Origin: ZC4RG29 sp035304385
GTDB lineage: Bacteria; Bacteroidota; Bacteroidia; Cytophagales; Cyclobacteriaceae
DNA: 64,000 bases
Direction: 5' to 3'
NCBI GenBank assembly: GCA_035304385.1
Contig: DATGQD010000062.1
Span: 1 to 64,000, forward strand
Below the pieces are notes generated by a model. The model saw only the letters and a list, made by a program, of their open reading frames with translations, made no database searches and was not told where the DNA came from. Positions 16,470 through 25,232 of this stretch are shown in pieces; the first letter of the stretch is position 1; every line of letters starts with the position of its first letter. The translations under genes were made by a program, and so were the position numbers.

Positions 16470-17911
16470 GTTTTAGCCGTTGTGAATTCATGCAGTGCAT
16501 CCTGCAATCGGGTAACTACCGAGGATATTTCGCCTTCGATTACGGTTATGTCTTGTCCGTTGATCAGGCTGCCTGCCGACGGTACTCCAATCAGCACTTT
16601 TCCAAGGATCGGTTTTCTTCGTCCGAAGCCCGGCGCCTTGAGCAGGTCGAGAAGTTTCATTCGCACCCACTGCTCGTTTACCGCGCCTTTGTAGATCACG
16701 GCGATGTCGAAGGCGCGGAGGTTGTCGATGTGTTTTCGTCGTAGCTCCAGCACTTCGCCTTCAAGCGCGGGTGTCAATACCTGGAAGCCTGAGTCTTCGA
16801 GAGCTGTTTTTAACGGTGCTGCGGCATCGCGGTCGACACGATCGTAGACGAGGTATACGGATGGGCCGCCGGAAGTGTAGCTGGTAATGCGATCGTCGGC
16901 CTCCAACAATTCCTCCCGCATGATGTTTTTGAAATCCTCAAGCGGCGTTTGAAGGATTTCGGCACCTTCCTGTACTTCCGCATCCCTTTTGATCAGCTCG
17001 ATGAAGGTCTGCTGTTTCTGGCTTGCATTCGCAATGTGCGGATAGATCCAGATAAGGCGCGAGAAGGTCTCGTTAGCTTCTTTTGCGCGCTGGCTTTTTC
17101 TCGCGGCGAGGTTGTTCTGAATTTCTATTACCGAAATATCCGAGCCCTCGGGGATTTCACCGTAGGCGGCGCCGATAAGGTGAATGGAGTGACTGCTTGC
17201 TTCGAGGTCACGCTCAACAACTTTTTCCAACTCTTCGCGATTGGACGGTAGGGTGCGTCCCGGTAGCACCAGGTAGCCGTGGCGCTGTAGTTCCCGCCGG
17301 ATGATGTTGCGCTGTACGGAAAGGTCGTGTCCGGTTTCCGCGAGGTAAATAGCCTTTCGTTCGTACAAGGTCCGTACTTCGGCAGGTCCCTCGCCCCGAA
17401 GTCGCATGAGGGTGTCGTAGATATCATAGGCGAGGTCTACCATCTTCATCCAGTACTGACGCTCTGCGTCCGTGCTGAAGTAGTCTGTGTATTCCGTAGT
17501 TTGACCCGAGTCGGGGTCGAGTTGATACATATCGTACCCGATGAGCGGACGTAGTCGCGGGGGCTGGTCCATTACCGGGATATAATTTTTAAACACCTTA
17601 AAAATGCGCCCTATGGTTTGAGGGGTATCTTCGGATGCTTTAACAAAGGCTTCGGTGTGATCCAGGCAGGGGCCGGACTTGCAAAAGTCTTTCGATAATA
17701 TCGTTACCAGCGTCGCCGCATTGTCGAGGCGTGGAGACGTCAGCGAATCATGCTCGCTTTTCAGAAGGACGTTCGGTTTCTCTCCCAATACCTGTGCAAG
17801 CATCAGTTCAAGAAACCTACGGAACTGTGAAACCCATCCGGGATTCCCCTCGCCGGACGGTTCATTGTCCTGATCCGCAAAAATGATAAGTACGTCGATG
17901 TCGAATTTCAT
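16466..17911 (-). CDS. Protein with three tandem TIR-like domains
   Basis: 481 residues without signal peptide or membrane segment, so cytoplasmic. I see three flavodoxin/TIR-like units. Unit 1 (~4-175) has DVLIIFADQDN, WVSQFRRFLELML and TILSKDFCKSGPC. Unit 2 (~186-335) has IYLAETGHDLSVQRNIIRRELQRHG. Unit 3 (~350-475) has VYLVYDRVDRDAAAPLKTAL, EGEVLELRRKH and DIAVIYKGAVNEQWVRMKL. Such units accompany nSTAND proteins in bacterial conflict and signalling loci. Whether any unit is an NADase is unclear; a canonical WCxxEL motif is not obvious. It starts on the last base of the upstream stop (TAATG) and its stop overlaps the nSTAND start, so the three genes are coupled. Confidence 0.82.
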   Translation of the reverse strand: MKFDIDVLIIFADQDNEPSGEGNPGWVSQFRRFLELMLAQVLGEKPNVLLKSEHDSLTSPRLDNAATLVTILSKDFCKSGPCLDHTEAFVKASEDTPQTIGRIFKVFKNYIPVMDQPPRLRPLIGYDMYQLDPDSGQTTEYTDYFSTDAERQYWMKMVDLAYDIYDTLMRLRGEGPAEVRTLYERKAIYLAETGHDLSVQRNIIRRELQRHGYLVLPGRTLPSNREELEKVVERDLEASSHSIHLIGAAYGEIPEGSDISVIEIQNNLAARKSQRAKEANETFSRLIWIYPHIANASQKQQTFIELIKRDAEVQEGAEILQTPLEDFKNIMREELLEADDRITSYTSGGPSVYLVYDRVDRDAAAPLKTALEDSGFQVLTPALEGEVLELRRKHIDNLRAFDIAVIYKGAVNEQWVRMKLLDLLKAPGFGRRKPILGKVLIGVPSAGSLINGQDITVIEGEISSVVTRLQDALHEFTTAKT

Positions 17912-20900
17912 TAGCGTATATGTTTTTCTTCCGCTGTTTCGCCTTGGGCAGGAGCAATGTTCCTGATCATACCCTCCATGAACTCTGGATTGTTCACCAT
18001 AACGAAATAGAAATCGGCGCTGCTGATACGGAATACAATGGCCCGCTCTGTGGCCTCCATACGCTGCACCGGGCGTACTGCTTCCTCCTGAAACACGTCG
18101 CCGTATACCTCGCCCCGCTGGAGCATGACCTGACTGCCATCGGCGAGGTACAGTTGTACCGCGCCGTGCGCTGCCACGAGCACAGGGCTGTCAGGTTGCG
18201 ATGTCAGATCCTGTGAAGCACCTGCATTTAACGCTACCGTGGTCATATAACCCGCGAGCTCTGATAATTGTAACCCGCTGACGTGCGTGAACCCGGGTAA
18301 AGATTTAAGGAACAGGATACGTTCGATTTCCAAAAATGCGCCGTCGTTCAGTCCATCGCCCAACTGGTTTTCCTCCAGTGTTGAATGCAGATATTTTCGG
18401 TCTGCATCGCGGAGTCGACCGACTACCGTTTCGTACACTGTACGGTTCTTCCGCCAGATCACCCACGCCGCCGTCTCCTGTAATAGTTTGTCCGGGTTGA
18501 ACACGTGGGCGATCAGACCACGACTTATCCGGAAGTCGGGAAGGAACGCCGTAGCGTGGATGGCGCAAGCCTTAGTCCACCGGTTGATCTCATTGTAGTC
18601 GCGGTTGAGGATATAGTTGATGGCCTGTATGGGCGTATAGGTTTCGCGGGGATAGAAGAGTTGCAGGGCCTGCAGTTTTTCCGGCACAGACGTGTCGTCG
18701 AACAGGGGAAACAAACGTGCTTTAAGGCCAGGATCGATAAACGTTTCCATGAGCTCCAATGCAAACGCGATGCTGTCGGGGTCTCCTGAGTCGATATTGT
18801 CTTTCACCATACGCACCGACTGCGGGTCGTAACGCAAGGAGAGCAACAACGTAATGTGATTGTAGTTCGCCTCTATTTCTTCCTGAAGGGCGGCGCGTAG
18901 GTGTTGGTACGGGTGTTCGTCGGGCAGTTCATGACGTGCCGCAAGGTTCCAGATCGTCTTACCGATCTCATTGTCGAGCATGTTGTTGATCTCAAGCGCC
19001 TCGCGCCCTTTGGCGCGATAGTTTCGGTATCGCAGCGCGTGGAGGATTTGTCGTACGATACGCTTGTCGGGATGTTCGGCCTTCCGCAGGAGAAGTTTCA
19101 GCGCATACTCTCCCCCGATCCGGCCCATGATCTGCACGATGCGCAACATGGTGATGTCGCTTTGCGCGTTCTTGTTGAAAGCGGCTTCCAGGGTGGGGAG
19201 GATCGACTCCCCGGCCTGTTGCAGGGCGGCCGCCGCATGATGGCTAAAGGCAGGGTGACGCAGCAGCTCGATCAGGACGGGCCACGTTTCGGGGCGCCGG
19301 ATTTTGCGCGCGGTACGAAGGGCGGCGTACTTGACTTCCGCATCGGGGTCGCGAAGCAGCTCAAGAAGAAGGAATACCGCTTTATTACCGTACGTGGTGC
19401 TGAGTGTTCGGGCCGCTATGAGACGGTCATCCCGGTTGCGTGAATTGCCCAGCTGGATTAAACGCTCCAGGGTGATGCCGATGTGGTCGCTGTCCTCCAC
19501 GTGGTCTGCCGCGCGGTTGGCCAGGTTGTGAATTTCACCGCGTCGACTTTCGACCATTCGGTCCGGCTGCACGCGTTCTTCCAGGAATTGACGAATACGA
19601 GGTGACCCGTTGCCGGCCAGTGTCACTACGGCGTTTTCGAAAAGCGCCGGCTCTACCTGTTCCATAAGCCGCAATGCATACATCACCCTGCCGTCGACGT
19701 CGCTTTCGATGCCCTTTTGTAGTACATCAGGAACGTTGTATGAATGTTCCCGGTGATGACCGGAAGGCACGCGGCCAAATGCCAGTGTATTGCGAAGGGT
19801 AGTCTTGTACCCCTTGTTGAGTGTGTTCGAAATGTAGTACCACGCGCCCACCAGCGGGATGGTGGCAACGGTCACGGAGAAGAAGTCGAATACCCGAATT
19901 GAATTCAGCAAAATGATGAGCGCACCGGCAAGTACTGTCGCCAATGCCATGACGACGCCTTCCACCTTTGTCTGTACATCGATACGGATGTTATGCTCAA
20001 GGGGTAACAGGTACAGTCGGAAGGTTTGCGTGTCCAGCGCGTCTCTCAGAGACTCGATGAACAATTTACTCATGGCGATGGAAATGAAGAACACCACAAA
20101 AAGTTCTGAACCCCTGGAATGCCCCGTAGTGTACCCGACTCCAATCGCGGCGAGTGTAAAAATTCCGATGAGCACGGGATTGATCAGCATGGCTACCCGC
20201 ATGCCGTAGTGCTTAACGATGGCGGGCGTAGCGAACGACTGAAACAGCAGGTTGAATACAACCACGGTCATGCCGAAATAACTGATGAATCGGGCAATAT
20301 CCTTTTCAGGAAGCATGATCGTCGTTACGTTCAGGAAGGAGTAATCCACGAACGTAACCACCAGCATGGACACGACGACAAACGCCGACATGTTCAGCAT
20401 GTATCGGTTGCGAAGGAACTGCAGCGGGCTAACTTTTCGGTAGTATTGTCGTTCGTCAGTGAAGTTTCCTGCTTTGTGTACATGGCGGGACGACAAGTAC
20501 AGGAAGAGCAGAATGAACAACGAGATACTGATCAGGCTGATCGTATACAGTGCCGACTCGCTCTCAACGGCTTTCAGAATCTGGGGAATAGAGAAGTAAG
20601 CGACAAAAGATGCGATCATCGCGCCGGCGTCTACAGTGCCGAGCAAGCGCTTGGATTGACGCGTATTGAAAAGCCTCGCAAAAGACCCCCAGAACACCAG
20701 GTTGAGAATGTAGGTAAAGGGCAGTATCAGCGTAAAGCCGGCAAAATACAGGTCTTTGGTATCGGCGATGAACGAAGGGCCGAACTCAAGGAGTGCGGTA
20801 AGCCCGAGTATCATGACAATGCTGAGTCCACCAAGTACCGTGAAGGGTATTCGGTTTTGCAACAAATTGTAACTGATGGTTGCGGAAAGACCGATAACTC

Positions 20901-21084
20901 CCGAAAGCAAAAACGCTTTTGGTAATGTTGTCTCTTCATCGAAGTTGGCGAGGAACAGCGCGGAAGAAGCTACCGTAATGGTAGCCAGAAACATGCCCAT
21001 GAGAAAACCCATGGTCAGCAATGAAGTTACACGTGAACCCTCGCCCTCTTGAAGACTGAGGAGTTTTGCAAAAAATGACTTCAT
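17911..21084 (-). CDS. Nucleotide-transporter-like membrane protein with HEAT repeats and cNMP-like domain
   Basis: 1057 residues, first gene of the six-gene operon. Residues ~20-421 form about twelve membrane helices resembling the Npt/ATP-ADP translocase branch of the MFS. Residues ~450-900 are HEAT-type helical repeats (RDPDAEVKYAALRTARKIRRPE and neighbours). Residues ~930-1050 look like a cyclic-nucleotide-binding beta-roll (VLVAAHGAVQLYLADGSQV, RGEVYGDVF), but the phosphate-binding cassette (FGE..RSA) is missing, so nucleotide binding is doubtful. Long proteins of this make-up exist in Cytophagia. Transport of ATP is a family guess; a sensor role is equally possible given the STAND and TIR genes next to it. 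Confidence 0.8.
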   Translation of the reverse strand: MKSFFAKLLSLQEGEGSRVTSLLTMGFLMGMFLATITVASSALFLANFDEETTLPKAFLLSGVIGLSATISYNLLQNRIPFTVLGGLSIVMILGLTALLEFGPSFIADTKDLYFAGFTLILPFTYILNLVFWGSFARLFNTRQSKRLLGTVDAGAMIASFVAYFSIPQILKAVESESALYTISLISISLFILLFLYLSSRHVHKAGNFTDERQYYRKVSPLQFLRNRYMLNMSAFVVVSMLVVTFVDYSFLNVTTIMLPEKDIARFISYFGMTVVVFNLLFQSFATPAIVKHYGMRVAMLINPVLIGIFTLAAIGVGYTTGHSRGSELFVVFFISIAMSKLFIESLRDALDTQTFRLYLLPLEHNIRIDVQTKVEGVVMALATVLAGALIILLNSIRVFDFFSVTVATIPLVGAWYYISNTLNKGYKTTLRNTLAFGRVPSGHHREHSYNVPDVLQKGIESDVDGRVMYALRLMEQVEPALFENAVVTLAGNGSPRIRQFLEERVQPDRMVESRRGEIHNLANRAADHVEDSDHIGITLERLIQLGNSRNRDDRLIAARTLSTTYGNKAVFLLLELLRDPDAEVKYAALRTARKIRRPETWPVLIELLRHPAFSHHAAAALQQAGESILPTLEAAFNKNAQSDITMLRIVQIMGRIGGEYALKLLLRKAEHPDKRIVRQILHALRYRNYRAKGREALEINNMLDNEIGKTIWNLAARHELPDEHPYQHLRAALQEEIEANYNHITLLLSLRYDPQSVRMVKDNIDSGDPDSIAFALELMETFIDPGLKARLFPLFDDTSVPEKLQALQLFYPRETYTPIQAINYILNRDYNEINRWTKACAIHATAFLPDFRISRGLIAHVFNPDKLLQETAAWVIWRKNRTVYETVVGRLRDADRKYLHSTLEENQLGDGLNDGAFLEIERILFLKSLPGFTHVSGLQLSELAGYMTTVALNAGASQDLTSQPDSPVLVAAHGAVQLYLADGSQVMLQRGEVYGDVFQEEAVRPVQRMEATERAIVFRISSADFYFVMVNNPEFMEGMIRNIAPAQGETAEEKHIR

Positions 21085-21412
21085 GTCAGTCGCAGAGAAA
21101 CGCTAAAATTCTAATAATCCCGTTAAATTCCTAAAGGCTGTTCGGGAGCGACGTGGCAAATGGGTACACACGCGTCACACGCTGTCTTCCTTTGTTCATT
21201 TTAGCTAATAATAGTACCCGAGTTCTTACACGCATATTTTTGCCCGGTTTGATTCTGTTGCCGTCCTCATCTTTATGTTTCGTGGGTTCTTTCCGGAAGC
21301 CATTGCGCACATGGGAACGGCTCAAATAGTATCATACCGCGGAAGCGCGGTTCGCATGTATCACGCTTCGGGTATGGTCTTGCGAAAATTTTTTAACGGT
21401 AGTTGCGCCGGC

Positions 21413-21447
21413 TTTGGATCGAATTCCTGTCGGATCTAAACTTTTTG
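21413..21447 (+). promoter_or_regulatory. Candidate promoter of the PorE-like gene
   Basis: TTTG at 21413-21416, a 20-nt spacer, then TAAACTTTTTG from 21437, close to TAnnTTTG with one extra base. The start codon follows at 21452, so the leader would be very short. The remainder of the 367-bp divergent spacer (21085-21451) shows no gene. Confidence 0.35.
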
Positions 21448-21451
21448 GTAC

Positions 21452-23746
21452 ATGAGACCACAGTACGTGCTTTTCTTCCTGATGGCGTTCGCTTCAGTGA
21501 CTTTTGCCCAAACGCCTAAAGCGCTTTCAGACGCAGAACGGTATTTTGGGATACGGAATTACGAGGAAGCGCTGCCTCTTTTCCTGCAGGCAATAGAAGG
21601 TGGGGTCAAGGATCCCATGGTACACTACAAGACGGGTGTTTGCCTCTCCAATTCCGTACAAACCGACAAACAGCTGGAAGCAATTCCCTATTTGGAGTAT
21701 GCGCTTAATAATGGCGCGGCTCTGCCGGCTTCCGTCCACTACGATCTGGGAAGTCTATATTTACTGAACGAACAACTTCAGAAAGCCATCCAGGCGTTTA
21801 CCAGGTTTAAAGAACTCTCGAACAAGTCTGATAAGAAGGCCATGGCCAGGGCCGACCTTGCACTCGAACAGTGCAACAACGCCGTAGTGTTCATGTCCGT
21901 GCCGCGGACTACATCCGTAACCCGGATGAGCAACGTCATCAATACATCCTACACAGAATACAACCCTGTGGTGTCAGCGGATGAAAGCGTGCTCGCGTTC
22001 ACTGCGCTTCGACCCAATACAGGAAAGACACGTTCAGGTGATAAGTTTATCGAGGAGATCTACATCTCCTATAATCATTCCGGCTCGTGGTCGGAGCCTA
22101 AAGTGGTTCCCGTCGCGTCCGACTTCAATGTTGGTACCGCTGGAATTTCCGCCGACGGCCAAAGGATGCTCATCTTTATGGGGGGCGCCAGCGACCCCGG
22201 GAGTATATTCGTGATCGAGCGCAGCGGTGAGAGCTGGTCGAAACCCTCGGTGGTTGCCAACACACTTAACACGCCTAAATACCTGGAGTCGACCGCAAGC
22301 ATCACGCCCGATGGCAAGACGATCTATTTTGCCAGCGATAGAATTGGTGGTCATGGCGGACTCGACATCTATCGCATCGAGAGGAAAAGCGATGGCACGT
22401 GGACAGCGCCGATAAACCTGGGACCCGAGGTGAATACGGCTGCCAATGAAGACGCGCCTTTTATTCACCCCGACCAGCAAACCTTGTTCTTTACCAGCGA
22501 CGGCCCGCGCAGCATGGGTGGCCGTGACATCTTCAAGACGATGTTGGTAAATGGTAAATGGACGCGGCCGGAAAATATGGGCTACCCGGTGAACACAACG
22601 GCGAACGACAACTATTTCACCCTGATCGCTGACGGTACACGGGGTTATTTTTCATCCGATCGCAAAGGCGGACAGGGCGGTCAGGATATTTACTTCATCG
22701 ACATGCCCGAGGAATCGCGTAATATTCCGCTTACGATGCTGAAAGGAAAAATCCTGAATGCAGAGACGGGTAAACCACTTCCCACAACTATATATGTTAT
22801 CGACAACGAAACCAACAAGCGCCTGGATTTCGTCTATAACCCGGATCCGGAAACCGGTAACTACCTTGTTATTCTTCCGCCCGCGAAGAACTACGATATC
22901 ATCGTCGAATCGGAAGGGTTTCTTCCGTATACGCTCAATATTCACATCCCCAACCAGTCGTACTTCTACGAACTGTTCCAACAGATCAGCCTGAAGACGA
23001 TCAAGCAATTCGACGTGGTCGTCGGCCAGGAAGTTTCAGTGAAGAACGCATTTTACGATACGAACCAGGATGTAAAGGCAAGCCTCCGAAAAAACCACGA
23101 AGCCAAGCTCGTTCAGGACGGCAACGTGGATGTGTATGATATGATGATCGACCTGATGGCGGCTGGCGACCAGGAGGGCATCGACTATCTCGTTGAATTG
23201 ATCCAGATGCAGAACAGCATCGATGATATCAATTTCAACGAGGAAGAGAACTCTAAACTTCAGGTGGCGACGCGCACGTACTACTACGATGAAAGCGATG
23301 AGAGTAAGTTTGAAAAGAAGGTAGTCCAGGGCAAAGAGATCTTCTCGTTGCCCACGTTCCGCGTAACCGAGGAGGCTGCCAAAGTGAAGGAGAAGCCTGC
23401 GGCCTACGACAAGGCGTTGCTGAACAAGATGGTCAAGGTATACTTCGATGCCGGCAAGAGCGATCTTAAGACGCAATACCATCCTGAGCTGGACAAGCTG
23501 CTCGAAATACTAAAGACTAATCCCGCCCTGGGTGTCGAGATCTCCGGTTTCGCTTCCGCGGAAGGCTCCGAAGAGTTCAACCGTGAGATTTCCAATAAAC
23601 GTGCGATCACGGTTTTGGATTATGTTAATCATCGTGGCATTGTCCGGCGACGTATCGTTGCCAAGGGCTACGGTGCGACAGACCAGGCGCAATCTAAAGA
23701 AGAGGGTCGCCGCGTAGAAGTACGCATCGTCGATGTTGCCCGTTAA
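21452..23746 (+). CDS. PorE-like TPR / beta-propeller / OmpA protein
   Basis: 764 residues. A signal peptide ending TFAQ is followed by TPR repeats (~20-140), a PD40-type beta-propeller (~150-430; ITPDGKTIYFASDRIGGHGGLD), a carboxypeptidase-regulatory-like beta-sandwich (~435-515; LKGKILNAETGKPLPT) and a peptidoglycan-binding OmpA domain (~655-764; VYFDAGKSDLK, SNKRAITVLDYV, GRRVEVRIVD). This is the order seen in PorE, the OmpA-like component of T9SS in Porphyromonas. PorE is a lipoprotein, whereas no lipobox is seen here. It is divergent from the STAND/TIR operon, whose last gene encodes a T9SS cargo. Many Bacteroidota carry several such paralogues, so orthology to PorE is not certain. Confidence 0.88.
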   Translation: MRPQYVLFFLMAFASVTFAQTPKALSDAERYFGIRNYEEALPLFLQAIEGGVKDPMVHYKTGVCLSNSVQTDKQLEAIPYLEYALNNGAALPASVHYDLGSLYLLNEQLQKAIQAFTRFKELSNKSDKKAMARADLALEQCNNAVVFMSVPRTTSVTRMSNVINTSYTEYNPVVSADESVLAFTALRPNTGKTRSGDKFIEEIYISYNHSGSWSEPKVVPVASDFNVGTAGISADGQRMLIFMGGASDPGSIFVIERSGESWSKPSVVANTLNTPKYLESTASITPDGKTIYFASDRIGGHGGLDIYRIERKSDGTWTAPINLGPEVNTAANEDAPFIHPDQQTLFFTSDGPRSMGGRDIFKTMLVNGKWTRPENMGYPVNTTANDNYFTLIADGTRGYFSSDRKGGQGGQDIYFIDMPEESRNIPLTMLKGKILNAETGKPLPTTIYVIDNETNKRLDFVYNPDPETGNYLVILPPAKNYDIIVESEGFLPYTLNIHIPNQSYFYELFQQISLKTIKQFDVVVGQEVSVKNAFYDTNQDVKASLRKNHEAKLVQDGNVDVYDMMIDLMAAGDQEGIDYLVELIQMQNSIDDINFNEEENSKLQVATRTYYYDESDESKFEKKVVQGKEIFSLPTFRVTEEAAKVKEKPAAYDKALLNKMVKVYFDAGKSDLKTQYHPELDKLLEILKTNPALGVEISGFASAEGSEEFNREISNKRAITVLDYVNHRGIVRRRIVAKGYGATDQAQSKEEGRRVEVRIVDVAR

Positions 23747-23749
23747 CCT

Positions 23750-24934
23750 TCAGGGAAGGAGCAGCGAGCTGTCTCCAAAGCTGAGGAAACGGTAGTCGCG
23801 CGCCAGCGCCTGAGCATACACTTTCTTCCAGTCTGCGCCGATGAACGCTGCGATCAACAGCAGCAGGGTCGACCCTGGCTGGTGAAAGTTTGTGATCAAT
23901 CCACGACATACTCGGAAGGTGTAGCCGGGCACGATGTAGATCGACGTTTGTCCGTGAAGCACATCGATGCCTTGTTCATCCATGTGCCGCAGTATGCGCG
24001 CAATGGCATCACGGGCAGGCGGACCGCCGGGACGGCAGTGTTTGTCGACATCCTGACCGATAACAAACGGTATATCGTTCCGCTCCATCAGCTCAACTCC
24101 ATACCAGTAAAGACTTTCCAGCGTGCGCATGGAGGTCGTTCCTACAGCGACGGCTGTCTTCCCTTCTACAAGATGCTCAAGGGTATGCCGGTGTACGGCC
24201 ACATGTTCGGCGTGCATCACGTGTTGTGCAGCGTCTTCATGCTTGACGGGAAGAAATGTGCCTGCACTCACGTGCAATGTGAGGAAGTCGAAAGTAAAGC
24301 CGTCGGCTTTGAGGCTTTCGAATACGTCTTTTGTGAAATGCAGTCCGGCGGTAGGCGCCGCTACTGCGCCTTCGGTGCGCGAATACACAGTTTGATACCG
24401 CTGGCGGTCGGCTAGCTCGGCGTCACGACGAAGGTAGGGGGGAAGCGGCATGACACCTGCGCTGTCGAGAATCGCAGCAAAGTTGAGGCCGCCTGTCCAG
24501 CGAAATTCTACCAGGCCGTTCTCCCTGTGCACGAGGCGTGCTTCAAGCGTATTATCGCCGCACTGAAGCGTGAGCGCCAGGCCGGCGGTCCAGCGTTTGA
24601 GGTTACCAATCGTACACCGCCATGTGCAGGATTCCCGCGCGCCCATTACGTGCGCGATGGCTCCCGATGGTGCTATGGGGTCGAGCAGCAGAACTTCTAT
24701 TTTTGCACCGGACGGTTTTGCAAAAAACAAACGGGCGGGAATCACCTTTGTGTCGTTGAGAAAGAGTATGCTTCCCGGGGGCAGGTGTTCGCCTACGCGA
24801 TTGAAGACCGTGTGTTCAATCTGTCCCTGACGGTATACGAGAAGCTTCGACCGGTCGCGCTGCGGCAACGGATACCGCGCGATCCGATCATCAGCAAGTT
24901 CATACGTATAGTCGCGAATGCTAACCGTTTTCAT
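23750..24934 (-). CDS. queA: S-adenosylmethionine:tRNA ribosyltransferase-isomerase QueA
   Basis: 394 residues. QueA transfers and rearranges the ribosyl part of SAM onto preQ1 in tRNA to make epoxyqueuosine. Family stretches are LFLNDTKVIPARLFF near the N-terminus, AAPTAGLHFT in the middle, VAVGTTSMRTLESL and the C-terminal GLITNFHQPGSTLLLLIAAF. Length fits the family, which is slightly extended in Bacteroidota. It is convergent with the PorE-like gene, with only 3 bp between stops, so no room remains for a long terminator. No other queuosine gene is in the window. Confidence 0.95.
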   Translation of the reverse strand: MKTVSIRDYTYELADDRIARYPLPQRDRSKLLVYRQGQIEHTVFNRVGEHLPPGSILFLNDTKVIPARLFFAKPSGAKIEVLLLDPIAPSGAIAHVMGARESCTWRCTIGNLKRWTAGLALTLQCGDNTLEARLVHRENGLVEFRWTGGLNFAAILDSAGVMPLPPYLRRDAELADRQRYQTVYSRTEGAVAAPTAGLHFTKDVFESLKADGFTFDFLTLHVSAGTFLPVKHEDAAQHVMHAEHVAVHRHTLEHLVEGKTAVAVGTTSMRTLESLYWYGVELMERNDIPFVIGQDVDKHCRPGGPPARDAIARILRHMDEQGIDVLHGQTSIYIVPGYTFRVCRGLITNFHQPGSTLLLLIAAFIGADWKKVYAQALARDYRFLSFGDSSLLLP

Positions 24935-24984
24935 CCTTCCACCCCCGCGAATTTATGACATTCTATACACCGCACCATCCCTAT

Positions 24985-25215
24985 AAATCCTTACTAGTTT
25001 GCTAATCTCACTAATCCTCCTCATCCTAATCAAAATCCTTCCCATCCTTCCCATCCTTCCCATCCTTCTCATCCTCCCATCCTCCCTAATCCTACTAATC
25101 CTACTAATCCTACCTAATCTTACTCATCCAACTAATCCTACTATTCCTAATCATCCAACCTATCCTACTAATCCTCCCCATCCTATCCTATATATCCTTT
25201 CAATCCTAAGAATCC
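24985..25215. repeat. Low-complexity CCTAATCC-type repeat ahead of menC
   Basis: About 230 bp consist almost only of CATCC, TAATCC and ACTAATCC units on the plus strand, with nearly no G. The pyrimidine-rich strand is open in several frames, which falsely extends the menC frame upstream to 24999. The array stops some 15 bp before the menC ribosome binding site. Confidence 0.8.
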
Positions 25216-25232
25216 TAATGTATTATTGGAGT

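Noticed and set aside
20119..20925. 268-codon plus-strand frame opposite the transporter-HEAT gene
   Set aside because: Very His/Arg/Gln-rich, the typical antisense image of membrane helices.
21131..21325. 64-codon minus-strand frame in the divergent spacer
   Set aside because: Basic, low-complexity sequence with no fold pattern; upstream region of two promoters.
24999..25232. Upstream extension of menC with many Leu/Ile/Pro
   Set aside because: It translates the CCTAATCC repeat; the real start is behind GGAG at 25233.
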